This document shows positions 34,431 to 43,388 of a stretch of DNA of 64,000 nucleotides, piece after piece. Below the pieces are notes generated by a model, which did no database searches, had not been told where the DNA came from, and saw nothing but the letters and a program-made list of their open reading frames with translations. Origin of the DNA: Pseudomonas gozinkensis (GTDB lineage Bacteria; Pseudomonadota; Gammaproteobacteria; Pseudomonadales; Pseudomonadaceae); assembly GCF_014863585.1 (NCBI RefSeq), contig NZ_CP062253.1, positions 3,746,501 through 3,810,500 on the forward strand. Direction: 5' to 3'. The translations under genes were made by a program, and so were the position numbers. The stretch's first letter is position 1; the number at the start of each line of letters is the position of its first letter.

Positions 34431-34519
34431 TGTGGGAGCTGGCTTGCCAGCGATAGCCATCTGTCAGATACATCAATGCTGAATGTGCTGACGTCATCGC
34501 TGGCAAGCCAGCTCCCACA
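34431..34519. repeat. REP palindrome pair (TGTGGGAGCTGGCTTGCC type)
   Basis: Facing copies at 34431-34454 and 34496-34519 between the MFS transporter gene and the AraD1-type gene, a place where differential mRNA stability could be set within one transcript. Confidence 0.9.
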
Positions 34520-34537
34520 AGTAACAGCGCCGATCAT

Positions 34538-35860
34538 TCAGGTGCGCGTGGCGCCTCGGGCGCTCGCTGCAAATTGCTCGACTGGGAGCACATGCTTGCG
34601 CTCCAGCAAGCGATAGACGACGCCCGTCAGAATCAGTCCGAACACCATCACGCCGGACAGGAAGTACAGGCCCGAAGCGAGGTTGCCGGTGTATTCCTTC
34701 AAGGCGCCGATCACGAACGGGCCGATGTAGCCGCCGAGGTTGCCCACCGAGTTGATCAAGGCAATCCCGGCCGCCGCACTGGCGCCGGCAAAGAACCGCC
34801 CCGGCAACGTCCAGAACACCGCCGTGCAGGAAAACAGCGCGAACGCCACCAGACACAACGCCGCCAGTTGCGCCACCGGCAACGACAGCCAGGCACTGAG
34901 GAACAGGCCGATCGCGCCCAGCACATAAAGCACCGCCAGATGGCCGTAACGATCATTCAAACGGTCGGAACTGCGCGGAATGATCAGCAGGCCGATGATC
35001 CCGAAAATGTACGGTACCGATGACACGAAACCGGTGACCAGATCGCTGCCGCCGAACTGTTTGATCAGGGTCGGCAACCACAGGCCCAGGCCATAAATGC
35101 TCAGGGTCACCGGCAGGTAGAACAGCGCCAGCAGCAACACCCGTTTGTCTTTCAGCGCATGCAGCGGATTGCCGTGACGGGTCTGGCCGTATTCCTGCAG
35201 GTCCTTTTTCAGCTCGCCGGTCAGCCAGTCCTTCTCGGCCTGGTCCATCCATTTCACTTGCTGCGGGCCGTCCGGCAGCCAGCGCAATACGGGCCAGGTC
35301 AGCAGGATCGCCGGGGTGCCGATGACGATGAACAGCCACTGCCAGCCGTGCAGGCCGAGGATGCCGTCCATGCCCAGCAAACCGCCCGAAACGGGGCCGG
35401 TGATCATCATCGCGATGGGTTGGGAAAGGATGAACAGCCCGAGGATCTTGCCGCGATGGCGCACCGGGAACCATTGGGTGATGTAGTACAGAACGCCGGG
35501 AAAGAACCCCGCCTCCGCCGCGCCGAGCAGAAAGCGCATCACGTAGAAACTGTGCGGCCCCTGCACGAACGCCATGCCGATGGTGATCGCGCCCCAGGTG
35601 ATCATGATCCGCGCAAACCAGCGCCGCGCGCCGAAGCGTTCGAGCATCAGGTTGCTGGGGATTTCAAACAGAAAATAGCCGATGAAAAACAGCCCGGCGC
35701 CAAGCCCGTAGGCGGCATCGCCGATGCCGATGTCGGCGCCCATGTGCAGCTTGGCGAAGCCGACGGCGGAGCGATCCACATAGGCGATCAGGTACAGCAG
35801 GATCAGGAAGGGAATCAGTTTCAGCGTGATGCGCCGGACAAGCCGCAGTTCCTGGCTCAT
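34538..35860 (-). CDS. MFS transporter, anion:cation symporter family (sugar acid uptake)
   Basis: A 440-residue, 12-helix major facilitator of the ACS type (ExuT/GudP/GarP relatives): FLILLYLIAYVDRSAVGFAK in the first helices, GYFLFEIPSNLMLERFGARR, the loop RHRGKILGLF and LLGAAEAGFFPGVLYYITQW. Transporters of this group carry organic or sugar acids with protons. Its place next to aldonate catabolic genes makes it the likely importer of the pathway substrate. It is transcribed divergently from the dehydratase gene, with operators in between. Confidence 0.9.
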   Translation of the reverse strand: MSQELRLVRRITLKLIPFLILLYLIAYVDRSAVGFAKLHMGADIGIGDAAYGLGAGLFFIGYFLFEIPSNLMLERFGARRWFARIMITWGAITIGMAFVQGPHSFYVMRFLLGAAEAGFFPGVLYYITQWFPVRHRGKILGLFILSQPIAMMITGPVSGGLLGMDGILGLHGWQWLFIVIGTPAILLTWPVLRWLPDGPQQVKWMDQAEKDWLTGELKKDLQEYGQTRHGNPLHALKDKRVLLLALFYLPVTLSIYGLGLWLPTLIKQFGGSDLVTGFVSSVPYIFGIIGLLIIPRSSDRLNDRYGHLAVLYVLGAIGLFLSAWLSLPVAQLAALCLVAFALFSCTAVFWTLPGRFFAGASAAAGIALINSVGNLGGYIGPFVIGALKEYTGNLASGLYFLSGVMVFGLILTGVVYRLLERKHVLPVEQFAASARGATRT

Positions 35861-35953
35861 GGGATCGGTCTCCGATTGTAGTTTTTATGGAACCTCGGGG
35901 GACGCCTCTCGCAAAAAACCGCCAGGGTCATCCCTCCGTCGAAATCGACTATA

Positions 35954-35964
35954 TAGTAATACTA
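35954..35964. promoter_or_regulatory. Putative FCD-GntR operator, site 1
   Basis: TAGTAATACTA fits the T-N-GT-N3-AC-N-A form typical of FadR-subfamily GntR operators. It lies between the divergent MFS and dehydratase genes of the sugar-acid locus. Confidence 0.5.
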
Positions 35965-36028
35965 ATTACGCAACAACACTTCCAAACCGCCGATTTTGCG
36001 CTTATGTTTAGCCAAAGCTCGCAAACAA

Positions 36029-36039
36029 TAGTCTTACAA
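36029..36039. promoter_or_regulatory. Putative FCD-GntR operator, site 2
   Basis: TAGTCTTACAA matches the same T-N-GT-N3-AC-N-A pattern 75 bp from site 1, just before the dehydratase start, where a bound repressor could block initiation. Confidence 0.45.
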
Positions 36040-36053
36040 TAAGAGAATCGATC

Positions 36054-37790
36054 ATGTCTGATAAGAAACCCACCCTGCGCTCCGCCCAATGGTTTGGCAC
36101 GGCCGACAAGAACGGCTTCATGTACCGCAGCTGGATGAAGAATCAAGGCATCGCCGACCATCAGTTCCATGGCAAGCCGATCATCGGCATCTGCAACACC
36201 TGGTCGGAACTGACGCCGTGCAACGCGCACTTCCGCCAGATCGCGGAGCACGTCAAGCGCGGGGTGATCGAGGCCGGCGGGTTCCCGGTGGAATTCCCGG
36301 TGTTCTCCAACGGCGAATCGAACCTGCGCCCGACCGCCATGCTGACCCGCAACCTGGCGAGCATGGACGTCGAGGAAGCGATTCGCGGCAACCCGATTGA
36401 CGGCGTGGTGCTGCTGACCGGTTGCGACAAGACCACCCCGGCCCTGCTGATGGGCGCGGCCAGTTGCGACGTGCCGGCGATCGTGGTTACCGGCGGGCCG
36501 ATGCTCAACGGCAAGCACAAGGGCAAGGACATTGGTTCCGGCACGGTGGTCTGGCAGCTCAGCGAACAGGTCAAAGCCGGCACTATCACGATTGACGATT
36601 TCCTCGCGGCCGAGGGCGGCATGTCCCGCTCGGCCGGTACCTGCAACACCATGGGCACCGCGTCGACCATGGCCTGCATGGCCGAAGCCTTGGGCACTTC
36701 GCTGCCGCACAACGCGGCGATTCCGGCGGTGGATGCGCGGCGTTATGTGCTGGCGCACATGTCCGGCATGCGTGCGGTCGAGATGGTTCGTGAAGATCTG
36801 AAGCTGTCGAAGATCCTGACCAAGGAAGCCTTCGAGAACGCGATCCGGGTCAATGCGGCGATTGGCGGTTCGACCAACGCGGTAATCCACCTCAAAGCCA
36901 TCGCCGGGCGCATCGGCGTCGAGCTGGATCTGGACGACTGGACCCGGATGGGCCGTGGCATGCCGACCATCGTCGACCTGCAACCGTCCGGGCGTTTCCT
37001 GATGGAAGAGTTCTACTACGCCGGGGGCTTGCCGGCCGTGCTACGTCGCCTGGGCGAGGCCAATCTGATTCCCAACCCGAACGCTTTGACCGTCAATGGC
37101 AAATCCATCGGCGAGAACACCAAGGACGCACCGATCTACGGTGAAGACGAAGTGATCCGCACCCTCGACAATCCGATACGCGCCGACGGCGGTATCTGTG
37201 TGTTGCGCGGCAACCTGGCGCCACTGGGCGCAGTACTCAAGCCGTCAGCCGCCACGCCGGAACTGATGCAGCACCGTGGCCGCGCCGTCGTGTTCGAGAA
37301 CTTCGACATGTACAAGGCGCGAATCAACGACCCGGAACTGGACGTCGATGCGAACTCGATCCTGGTGATGAAAAACTGCGGGCCGAAGGGTTATCCCGGT
37401 ATGGCCGAAGTCGGCAACATGGGCTTGCCGGCCAAGCTCCTGGCGCAGGGTGTGACCGACATGGTGCGCATTTCCGACGCCCGCATGAGCGGCACTGCTT
37501 ACGGCACCGTTGTGTTGCATGTCGCCCCCGAAGCGGCGGCCGGCGGGCCTTTGGCGGCGGTGAAAGAAGGCGACTGGATCGAGCTGGACTGCGCCAGCGG
37601 GCGTTTGCACCTGGACATTCCGGACGCCGAACTGGCGGCGCGCATGGCGGATCTGCAACCGCCGCAGCAGCTGTTGGTGGGTGGGTATCGTCAGCTGTAT
37701 ATCGACCATGTGCTGCAGGCGGATCAAGGCTGCGATTTCGACTTCCTCGTAGGTTGCCGAGGGGCTGAAGTACCGCGCCATTCCCACTAA
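36054..37790 (+). CDS. IlvD/Edd-family sugar acid dehydratase (L-arabinonate dehydratase type)
   Basis: A 578-residue iron-sulfur dehydratase. IGICNTWSELTPCNAHFRQI carries the first cluster Cys, LLTGCDKTTPALLMGAAS the second, and GMSRSAGTCNTMGTASTMAC the third; MKNCGPKGYPGMAEVGNM and SDARMSGTAYGTVVLHVAPE are conserved C-terminal motifs. The length and the MYRSWMKNQG opening fit arabinonate/xylonate dehydratases rather than IlvD or Edd. It would make the 2-keto-3-deoxy acid used by the AraD1-type enzyme across the divergent promoter. Confidence 0.9.
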   Translation: MSDKKPTLRSAQWFGTADKNGFMYRSWMKNQGIADHQFHGKPIIGICNTWSELTPCNAHFRQIAEHVKRGVIEAGGFPVEFPVFSNGESNLRPTAMLTRNLASMDVEEAIRGNPIDGVVLLTGCDKTTPALLMGAASCDVPAIVVTGGPMLNGKHKGKDIGSGTVVWQLSEQVKAGTITIDDFLAAEGGMSRSAGTCNTMGTASTMACMAEALGTSLPHNAAIPAVDARRYVLAHMSGMRAVEMVREDLKLSKILTKEAFENAIRVNAAIGGSTNAVIHLKAIAGRIGVELDLDDWTRMGRGMPTIVDLQPSGRFLMEEFYYAGGLPAVLRRLGEANLIPNPNALTVNGKSIGENTKDAPIYGEDEVIRTLDNPIRADGGICVLRGNLAPLGAVLKPSAATPELMQHRGRAVVFENFDMYKARINDPELDVDANSILVMKNCGPKGYPGMAEVGNMGLPAKLLAQGVTDMVRISDARMSGTAYGTVVLHVAPEAAAGGPLAAVKEGDWIELDCASGRLHLDIPDAELAARMADLQPPQQLLVGGYRQLYIDHVLQADQGCDFDFLVGCRGAEVPRHSH

Positions 37791-37802
37791 CACCGCCGCC
37801 CC

Positions 37803-37892
37803 TGTGGGAGCTGGCTTGCCAGCGATTACGGTCTGCCAGCTGACACTCATGTTGACTGACACTCCGCCATCGCTGGCAAGCCAGCTCCCACA
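37803..37892. repeat. REP palindrome pair (TGTGGGAGCTGGCTTGCC type)
   Basis: Facing copies at 37803-37826 and 37869-37892 between the dehydratase and its likely regulator gene. Confidence 0.9.
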
Positions 37893-37976
37893 TTTGCTTT
37901 GTGTATCCACCTCAAGATTGTGTCGTGCCTGCTATGATGCGCGGCATCTCCATCGCTCAGGATCGCGCCACTCCCC

Positions 37977-38696
37977 ATGGATTACCGCAAACCTTCCGAC
38001 CGTAAAAGCATGCACTCGCGCATCGTCCAGGAACTGGGCATGCAGATTGTTTCCGGACGCTTTCTGCCCTGCGACAAGCTGCCCGCCGAAGCCTTGCTCT
38101 GCGAGGAGTACGCGGTCAGCCGGCCGGTGTTGCGCGAAGCCACGCGAGTGCTGGTCGCCAAGGGCCTGGTGTATTCGAAACCCCGCGTCGGCACCGTGGT
38201 CAAGCCGCGCCGTGAATGGCACATGCTCGACCCGGACGTGCTGCACTGGCTGATGCAAAGCAGCCCGCAGAATGAGTTCTTCAATGTCCTGACCAGCGTG
38301 CGCAGCATCATCGAACCGGCCGCCGCCGCCCTCGCCGCCCAGCACGCCACCGATGCCGACATTGCGTCGATTGCCGAGGCTTACCAACGCATGGAAGCCG
38401 CGCCGACCCCGGAGGCCTTGCTGCAACCGGATCTGGACTTCCACAGCCGGATTGCCGATGCGACGCATAACGACTTGCTGGCGAACCTGTGCAACATGCT
38501 GTCGGTGGCGATTGCCGAAGCGCTGAAGCATTCGAATCAGCGGCCGAATCTGCATGAGCTGGCGTTGCCTCGGCACAAGGCGATTTTGACAGCGATCGAA
38601 AATCGGGATGCGTTGGGGGCGCGGCATGCGACGTTGGTGCAGCTGGATGATGCGCGCAGTGCGCTTAGTGTCGTGCTTGGCACCGAACTCTCCTGA
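37977..38696 (+). CDS. GntR-family regulator with FCD domain (sugar acid locus)
   Basis: A 239-residue FadR-subfamily regulator. The winged helix spans about 10-78 (LGMQIVSGRFLPCDKLPAEA, LCEEYAVSRPVLREATRVL, GLVYSKPRVGTVV); the helical FCD effector domain follows, with metal-binding His in DLDFHSRIADATHN and LPRHKAILTAIENRDALGARHA. It probably represses the adjacent transporter, dehydratase and lower-pathway genes and is relieved by the sugar acid or its keto-deoxy product. Two candidate operators are in the divergent promoter at about 35.95 and 36.03 kb. Confidence 0.9.
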   Translation: MDYRKPSDRKSMHSRIVQELGMQIVSGRFLPCDKLPAEALLCEEYAVSRPVLREATRVLVAKGLVYSKPRVGTVVKPRREWHMLDPDVLHWLMQSSPQNEFFNVLTSVRSIIEPAAAALAAQHATDADIASIAEAYQRMEAAPTPEALLQPDLDFHSRIADATHNDLLANLCNMLSVAIAEALKHSNQRPNLHELALPRHKAILTAIENRDALGARHATLVQLDDARSALSVVLGTELS

Positions 38697-38709
38697 ACAC
38701 AACAAAACC

Positions 38710-38800
38710 CTGTGGGAGCTGGCTTGCCAGCGATGAAGGCTGAACATTCAACATTGGTGTGGGCCGCTGATCCGCTATCGCTGGCAAGCCAGCTCCCAGA
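38710..38800. repeat. REP palindrome pair (TGTGGGAGCTGGCTTGCC type)
   Basis: Facing copies at 38710-38733 and 38777-38800 (the latter ends CCCAGA in place of CCCACA), between convergent genes. Confidence 0.9.
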
Positions 38801-38825
38801 GGGTTAATCGTGAACTTCGCGACAT

Positions 38826-38857
38826 AAAAAAGCCGCAACCCGAGGGTTGCGGCTTTG
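38826..38857 (-). terminator. Rho-independent terminator after the RND gene
   Basis: AAAGCCGCAACCC pairs with GGGTTGCGGCTTT with a 2-base loop, followed by a T run on the minus strand. Confidence 0.85.
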
Positions 38858-38875
38858 TCGTTTCAGGCCCGCCGA

Positions 38876-41260
38876 TCAGTGGGCAAACAACGAATTCCCC
38901 TTCTGCCCCGCCAGTTTCTCCGGTTTGATCAGGAACTTCGCCAGTGCCGGCAACAGCCACAGCGCACCGAACATGTTCCACAGCAGCATGAAGGTCAGCA
39001 TCAGGCCCATGTCGGCCTGGAACTTGATCGCCGAGAAGATCCAGGTGCACACGCCGATCGCCAGACACAGACCGGTGAACAGCACCGCTTTACCGGTGGA
39101 TTTCAGGGTCTGGTAATAGGCTTCCTGCAACGGCAGGCCGGCACGCAGGAAACTTTCCAGGCGGCTGTAGATGTAGATGCCGTAGTCCACGCCGATCCCC
39201 ACGCCCAGCGCCACCACCGGCAGCGTCGCCACTTTCACGCCGATGCCCATGAACGCCATCAGCGCGTTGCCCAGCACCGAGGTCAGCACCAGCGGCAGCA
39301 CGATGCACAGGGTCGCCGCCCACGAGCGGAAGGTGATCATGCACATGACCGCCACGCAGATGTACACCAGGATCAGGATGGTCAGCTCGGACTTCTTGAT
39401 CACCTCGTTGGTGGCCGCTTCGATCCCGGCGTTACCGGCGGCGAGGATGAATTCCAGGCCTTCCTTGTTGTTTTCCTTGGCGAAGTCCTGCACCGCATGC
39501 ACCGCGCGATCCAGGGTTTCGGCTTTGTGATCGTTGAGGAACACCAGCACCGGCGCCAGCGAGCAACTGTTGTTGTACAGGCCGTCAGCCCGGGCGATGG
39601 AGTTGTTCAGCACGTCCGGGTTGCGCGACAGGGTTTCCCATTTCAGGTTGCCCTCGTTCATGCCCTTGATCATCTGCTTGGACACGGTCACCAGCGAGAT
39701 CGCCGACTGCACGCCCTCGGTGTTCTGCATCTTCCACATCAGCTCGTCGATCGGCGCCATGGCTTCATAGCGCGAGCAGCCTTCGGACTTGGTCTTGACC
39801 ATCACCACCAGCACGTCGGAACTGGTCGAGTAGTTGCTGATGATGAAGTTGTTGTCCTTGTTGTAGCGCGAGTCCGGACGCAGTTCCGGCGCGCCCTGGT
39901 CGAGGTCGCCGATCTTCAGGTTCTGGCTGTACCAGAGGCCGCCACCGAAGGCGACCAGCGCCAGGGCGATGGAAATCGGGGCGACTTTCGGGTTGGCGAA
40001 GTTCGACAGCAGGCGCCAGAACGGATGTTCGCGGTGCGCGTCTTTCTTGCTCTTGGCGATGGCTCGCTTGCTGATGCCGACATAGGAAATCGCCACCGGC
40101 AGCAGGATCAGGTTGGTGAACACGATCACCGCCACGCCGATGGAGGCGCCGATGGCCAGCTCGCGAATCACGCCGATGTCGATGATCAGCAGCGTGATGA
40201 AGCCGACGGCGTCCGCCAGAATCGCGATCATCCCTGGCAGGAACAGCTGACGGAATGTCCGCCGTGCAGCCGTCAGCGCGTTGTCCGCCTCGCCGGATTG
40301 CAGGGCGATCCCGTTGATCTTCTGCACGCCGTGGGAAATACCGATAGCAAAGATCAGGAACGGCACCAGCATCGAATACGGATCCAGGCCGAACCCGAAG
40401 AAGTGCATCAACCCGAGTTGCCAGACCACCGCCACCAGCGTGGTGCTCAACACCGCCACGGTGCTGCGCAGGCAGTTGGTGAACCACAGCAGCAGGATCA
40501 GGGTGATGACGAAGGCAATGCCGAAGAACATCACCACCATCACCAGGCCGTCGATCAGGTCGCCGACCTTCTTGGCGAAACCGACGATGTGGATCTTGAC
40601 GTTGGGGTTCTGTGCTTCGAACTTGTTGCGGATCTTGTCTTCAAGCTCATGGGAGAACTGGCGATAGTCCAGCGCCAGCAGCTTGCCCTGGTCCTGCGGG
40701 TCCGGGTAGGACTCCAGCAGCGGGATATCGACGATGCTCGACTTGAAGTCGTTGGCCACCAGACGTCCGACCTGACCGGACTTGAGCACGTTGTTGCGCA
40801 GCAGATCGAGGCTGTCCTGAGAGCCGTTGTAGCTCTGCGGGATCACTTCGCCACCGGCAAAACCTTCCTCGGTCACTTCGGTCCAGCGCACGCTCGGGCT
40901 CCACAACGACTTGAGGCCGGAACGGTCGACGCCGGAGATGTAGAACACCTCGTCGTTGATCTGACGCAGGGTCTCCATGTACTCCTTGGAGAAGATGTCG
41001 CCGTCCTTCGCTTCCACCGAAATACGCACGGTGTTGCCCAGGTTCGCCAGATCGTTGCGGTGCTCCATCATCTTTTCAATGAACGGATGCTTGAGCGGGA
41101 TCATCTTTTCGAAACTGGTGGACGGGCGGATCAGCGTGGCCTGCCAGAACAGGAAAATGCTGACCAGCAGGCAGATCACGATCACTGCCGGGCGGTTGTT
41201 GAAGATCAGGCGCTCGAGAAACGTCGCCTTGTCCTGATGATGAGTGCTCAAGGAAGTCAT
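38876..41260 (-). CDS. RND/MMPL-family transporter
   Basis: A 794-residue RND-superfamily protein with one N-terminal helix (AVIVICLLVSIFLFWQATLI), a large periplasmic loop (about 45-220), five helices, a second helix-loop repeat (FGGGLWYSQNLKIGDLDQGA) and five more helices including GVGIGVDYGIYIYSRLESFL, the conserved Gly-Asp helix. This layout matches MMPL or hopanoid/lipid-type exporters rather than tripartite AcrB pumps. It is paired with a YCF48 propeller gene 28 bp upstream, a pairing common in pseudomonads. The substrate is unknown. Confidence 0.9.
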   Translation of the reverse strand: MTSLSTHHQDKATFLERLIFNNRPAVIVICLLVSIFLFWQATLIRPSTSFEKMIPLKHPFIEKMMEHRNDLANLGNTVRISVEAKDGDIFSKEYMETLRQINDEVFYISGVDRSGLKSLWSPSVRWTEVTEEGFAGGEVIPQSYNGSQDSLDLLRNNVLKSGQVGRLVANDFKSSIVDIPLLESYPDPQDQGKLLALDYRQFSHELEDKIRNKFEAQNPNVKIHIVGFAKKVGDLIDGLVMVVMFFGIAFVITLILLLWFTNCLRSTVAVLSTTLVAVVWQLGLMHFFGFGLDPYSMLVPFLIFAIGISHGVQKINGIALQSGEADNALTAARRTFRQLFLPGMIAILADAVGFITLLIIDIGVIRELAIGASIGVAVIVFTNLILLPVAISYVGISKRAIAKSKKDAHREHPFWRLLSNFANPKVAPISIALALVAFGGGLWYSQNLKIGDLDQGAPELRPDSRYNKDNNFIISNYSTSSDVLVVMVKTKSEGCSRYEAMAPIDELMWKMQNTEGVQSAISLVTVSKQMIKGMNEGNLKWETLSRNPDVLNNSIARADGLYNNSCSLAPVLVFLNDHKAETLDRAVHAVQDFAKENNKEGLEFILAAGNAGIEAATNEVIKKSELTILILVYICVAVMCMITFRSWAATLCIVLPLVLTSVLGNALMAFMGIGVKVATLPVVALGVGIGVDYGIYIYSRLESFLRAGLPLQEAYYQTLKSTGKAVLFTGLCLAIGVCTWIFSAIKFQADMGLMLTFMLLWNMFGALWLLPALAKFLIKPEKLAGQKGNSLFAH

Positions 41261-41288
41261 AGCCCCGCCTTCTTATTATTGATTCGGC

Positions 41289-42317
41289 TCATTTGCCCAG
41301 CTCGGCGCCGTTCGCAGTAGTCACCCGAACGCCACCCTGCCCGCTCAGGATCAGATTGCCGTTGCCGGCGGCGGTGACCGACGACAGCGAGATACGATCC
41401 GGACGGTTGAACACGCTGAAGGTTTCGCCATTGTCGCTGCTGCTGACCACCGAGCCGCCGTTGCCAACGATGACGATGGAGCCGTCCGCAAGCAGCGTGG
41501 CACCGGAAAGGCCGAATTCCAGCGAACCGCGCGCGGCTTTCAGTTCGACTTGCTCCCAGGTGCTGCCGAAATCGGTGGAGCGGTAAAGATTGCCGCGCAG
41601 ACCGTAAGCCAGCAGGGTTTGCGGTTGCGCCGTGCCGATCACGCCGAACAGCGAACCTTCGTATGGGCCTTCGAGTTTTTCCCAGGTCTGGCCCCAGTCG
41701 GCGGAGCGGAACATGCTGCCCGATTCGCCGACGATGAACAGGCCGGCGTCTTTTACCGCACCGATGGCGTTGAGGTGGAACTGGTCTTCGTTGTCGAGGC
41801 GATCACTGACGTCTTCCCAGTGCTTGCCGCCGTCGGTGGTTTCCAGCAGCGCGCCGTAGGCACCCACGGCCAGGCCGCTGTTGACGTCCTTGAACCAGAC
41901 GTCGAGCAGGGGCGATTCGCGCTTGAGGTCTTCGAACTGTTTGGTCCAGGTCAGGCCGCCGTCTTCGCTGGCGAGGATCTGTGCGTCGTGGCCGACGGCC
42001 CAGCCGTGCTTGTCATCGACGAAATACACGGAGGTCAGCAACTGGCGGCTCGGCACCTTGGCCTGGGTCCAGGTCTTGCCCTGGTCGTCGGAATAGAGAA
42101 TGTGTCCGCGATCCCCGACCGCCACCAGCCGGGTTCCGGCATGAACGACATCGAGCATCAGGCTTTTCGAGGCCTTGGCCGATTCGGTGGAATAGACCAC
42201 GTCGGCTGGCGCTTCGGCGGCGAGCACCGGCGCCGACAATGTGGCAAAGCCCAGCAGAGAGAGTGCTGTGGCCAGCAACGCGGTGTTGCGTAACGCCGGC
42301 GGGCGGCAACGACTCAT
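41289..42317 (-). CDS. Exported YCF48/BNR-type beta-propeller protein
   Basis: A 342-residue protein with a signal peptide (ALLATALSLLGFATLSAPVLAA) and repeated BNR/YCF48 blades, each with an S-x-D-x-G-x-T-W motif: SDDQGKTWTQ, SEDGGLTWTKQ, TTDGGKHWED, SADWGQTWEK, STDFGSTWEQ and SSDNGETFS. It would lie in the periplasm and may assist the RND transporter encoded next to it. The start has GGGGAAGG upstream. Confidence 0.88.
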   Translation of the reverse strand: MSRCRPPALRNTALLATALSLLGFATLSAPVLAAEAPADVVYSTESAKASKSLMLDVVHAGTRLVAVGDRGHILYSDDQGKTWTQAKVPSRQLLTSVYFVDDKHGWAVGHDAQILASEDGGLTWTKQFEDLKRESPLLDVWFKDVNSGLAVGAYGALLETTDGGKHWEDVSDRLDNEDQFHLNAIGAVKDAGLFIVGESGSMFRSADWGQTWEKLEGPYEGSLFGVIGTAQPQTLLAYGLRGNLYRSTDFGSTWEQVELKAARGSLEFGLSGATLLADGSIVIVGNGGSVVSSSDNGETFSVFNRPDRISLSSVTAAGNGNLILSGQGGVRVTTANGAELGK

Positions 42318-42533
42318 AGACCTTCCCCTGTTTATTATTGTTGGTCATGGACCTTAAGGGCGCCGCAAGGGTGCTCACGGTGACTGCCTGGTCACAAGCA
42401 TAGTCCTGAAACCCGCCATCCAGAGCCCCTTCGGAAGCTGGCTCATCCTATCGGGCATTCGAAACGTCTGACAATCGGCGCAACGTTATCTTTTGTTAAC
42501 CGAAAGCAGACCTCTGCAACGAATGAATTTCCC

Positions 42534-42624
42534 TGTGGGAGCGAGCTTGCTCGCGAAGAGGCCCTTGCAGTCGACATCTTCATTGCCTGACCCAACGCTT
42601 TCGCGAGCAAGCTCGCTCCCACAG
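42534..42624. repeat. REP palindrome pair (TGTGGGAGCGAGCTTGCTCG type)
   Basis: Facing copies at 42534-42557 and 42599-42624. With the operator at 42714-42725 this is all that is seen in the 447-bp gap 42318-42764. Confidence 0.9.
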
Positions 42625-42713
42625 GGGTCGGTGGTGCCTGTGGAGTTGAATACATGACCATTCGCCGGGGTGATGCGGCAAAAGTCATCGAGGGGACTTG
42701 CACGATCGGTATT

Positions 42714-42725
42714 ATGGTATACCAT
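42714..42725. promoter_or_regulatory. ATGGTATACCAT palindrome, candidate GntR operator upstream of the AA_synth operon
   Basis: A perfect 12-bp palindrome 40 bp before the ATG at 42765. The surrounding ATTATGGTATACCA recurs at about 49.1 kb and, with one changed base, at about 50.3 kb. The T-GGT-AT-ACC-A core is of the FadR/VanR type, and an FCD-GntR gene lies in the same operon. Confidence 0.7.
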
Positions 42726-42764
42726 CAGACGCACAGACACTCTTTATCCCCTACGGAGCAGCTC

Positions 42765-43355
42765 ATGAGTTTCGAAATTCGCAAGATCGTCAGCTATGTC
42801 GAAGAGACCTTCATTGAAGGCGGCAAGGCGTCCGACACCCCGGTGACCATGGTCGGCCTGGCCGTCGTGATGAAGAACCCGTGGGTCGGCAATGGCTTTG
42901 TCGAAGACCTCAAGCCGCAGATCCGCGCCAATTGCTCCGACCTCGGCGCGATGATGGTCGAGCGTCTGGTGGGCATCATCGGCGGCGCCGAGAAGATCGA
43001 GGCTTACGGCAAAGCGGCAGTCGTCGGTGCCGATGGCGAGATCGAACACGCCTCGGCGGTGATCCACACCCTGCGTTTCGGCAATCACTATCGCGAAGCG
43101 GTCAAGGCCAAGAGTTACCTGAGCTTCACCAACAAGCGCGGCGGTCCGGGCACTTCGATTCAGATCCCGATGATGCACAAGGACGACGAAGGCCTGCGCT
43201 CGCACTACATCACCCTGGAAATGCAGATCGAAGACGCCCCGCGCGCCGACGAAATCGTCGTGGTGCTCGGTTGCGCCGACGGTGGTCGCCTGCACCCGCG
43301 CATCGGCAACCGCTACATCGATCTGGAAGAACTGGCCGCCGAAAAAGCCCAGTAA
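42765..43355 (+). CDS. AA_synth (amino acid synthesis, DUF1185) family protein
   Basis: A 196-residue protein of the family labelled amino acid synthesis: MSFEIRKIVSYVEETFIEGG, VVMKNPWVGNGFVEDLKPQI, GIIGGAEKIEAYGKAAVVGA, LRFGNHYREAVKAKSYLSFT and LGCADGGRLHPRIGNRYIDL. The family name is historical and no reaction is established. It is first in a run of catabolic genes and lies just behind the TGGTATACCA operator. The ATG at 42765 follows GGAG; upstream in-frame codons run through the operator and are rejected. Confidence 0.85.
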   Translation: MSFEIRKIVSYVEETFIEGGKASDTPVTMVGLAVVMKNPWVGNGFVEDLKPQIRANCSDLGAMMVERLVGIIGGAEKIEAYGKAAVVGADGEIEHASAVIHTLRFGNHYREAVKAKSYLSFTNKRGGPGTSIQIPMMHKDDEGLRSHYITLEMQIEDAPRADEIVVVLGCADGGRLHPRIGNRYIDLEELAAEKAQ

Positions 43356-43388
43356 TCACAATAAAAAAAGGCATTGCAGGAGCGCTCC

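Noticed and set aside
31315..34482. A 1055-codon plus-strand frame across the KGSADH and AraD1 genes
   Set aside because: Shadow frame crossing REP elements and two convincing minus-strand enzymes.
38855..41320. An 821-codon plus-strand frame opposite the RND transporter
   Set aside because: His/Gln-rich composition is typical of reverse complements of membrane protein genes; the minus-strand RND frame is clear.
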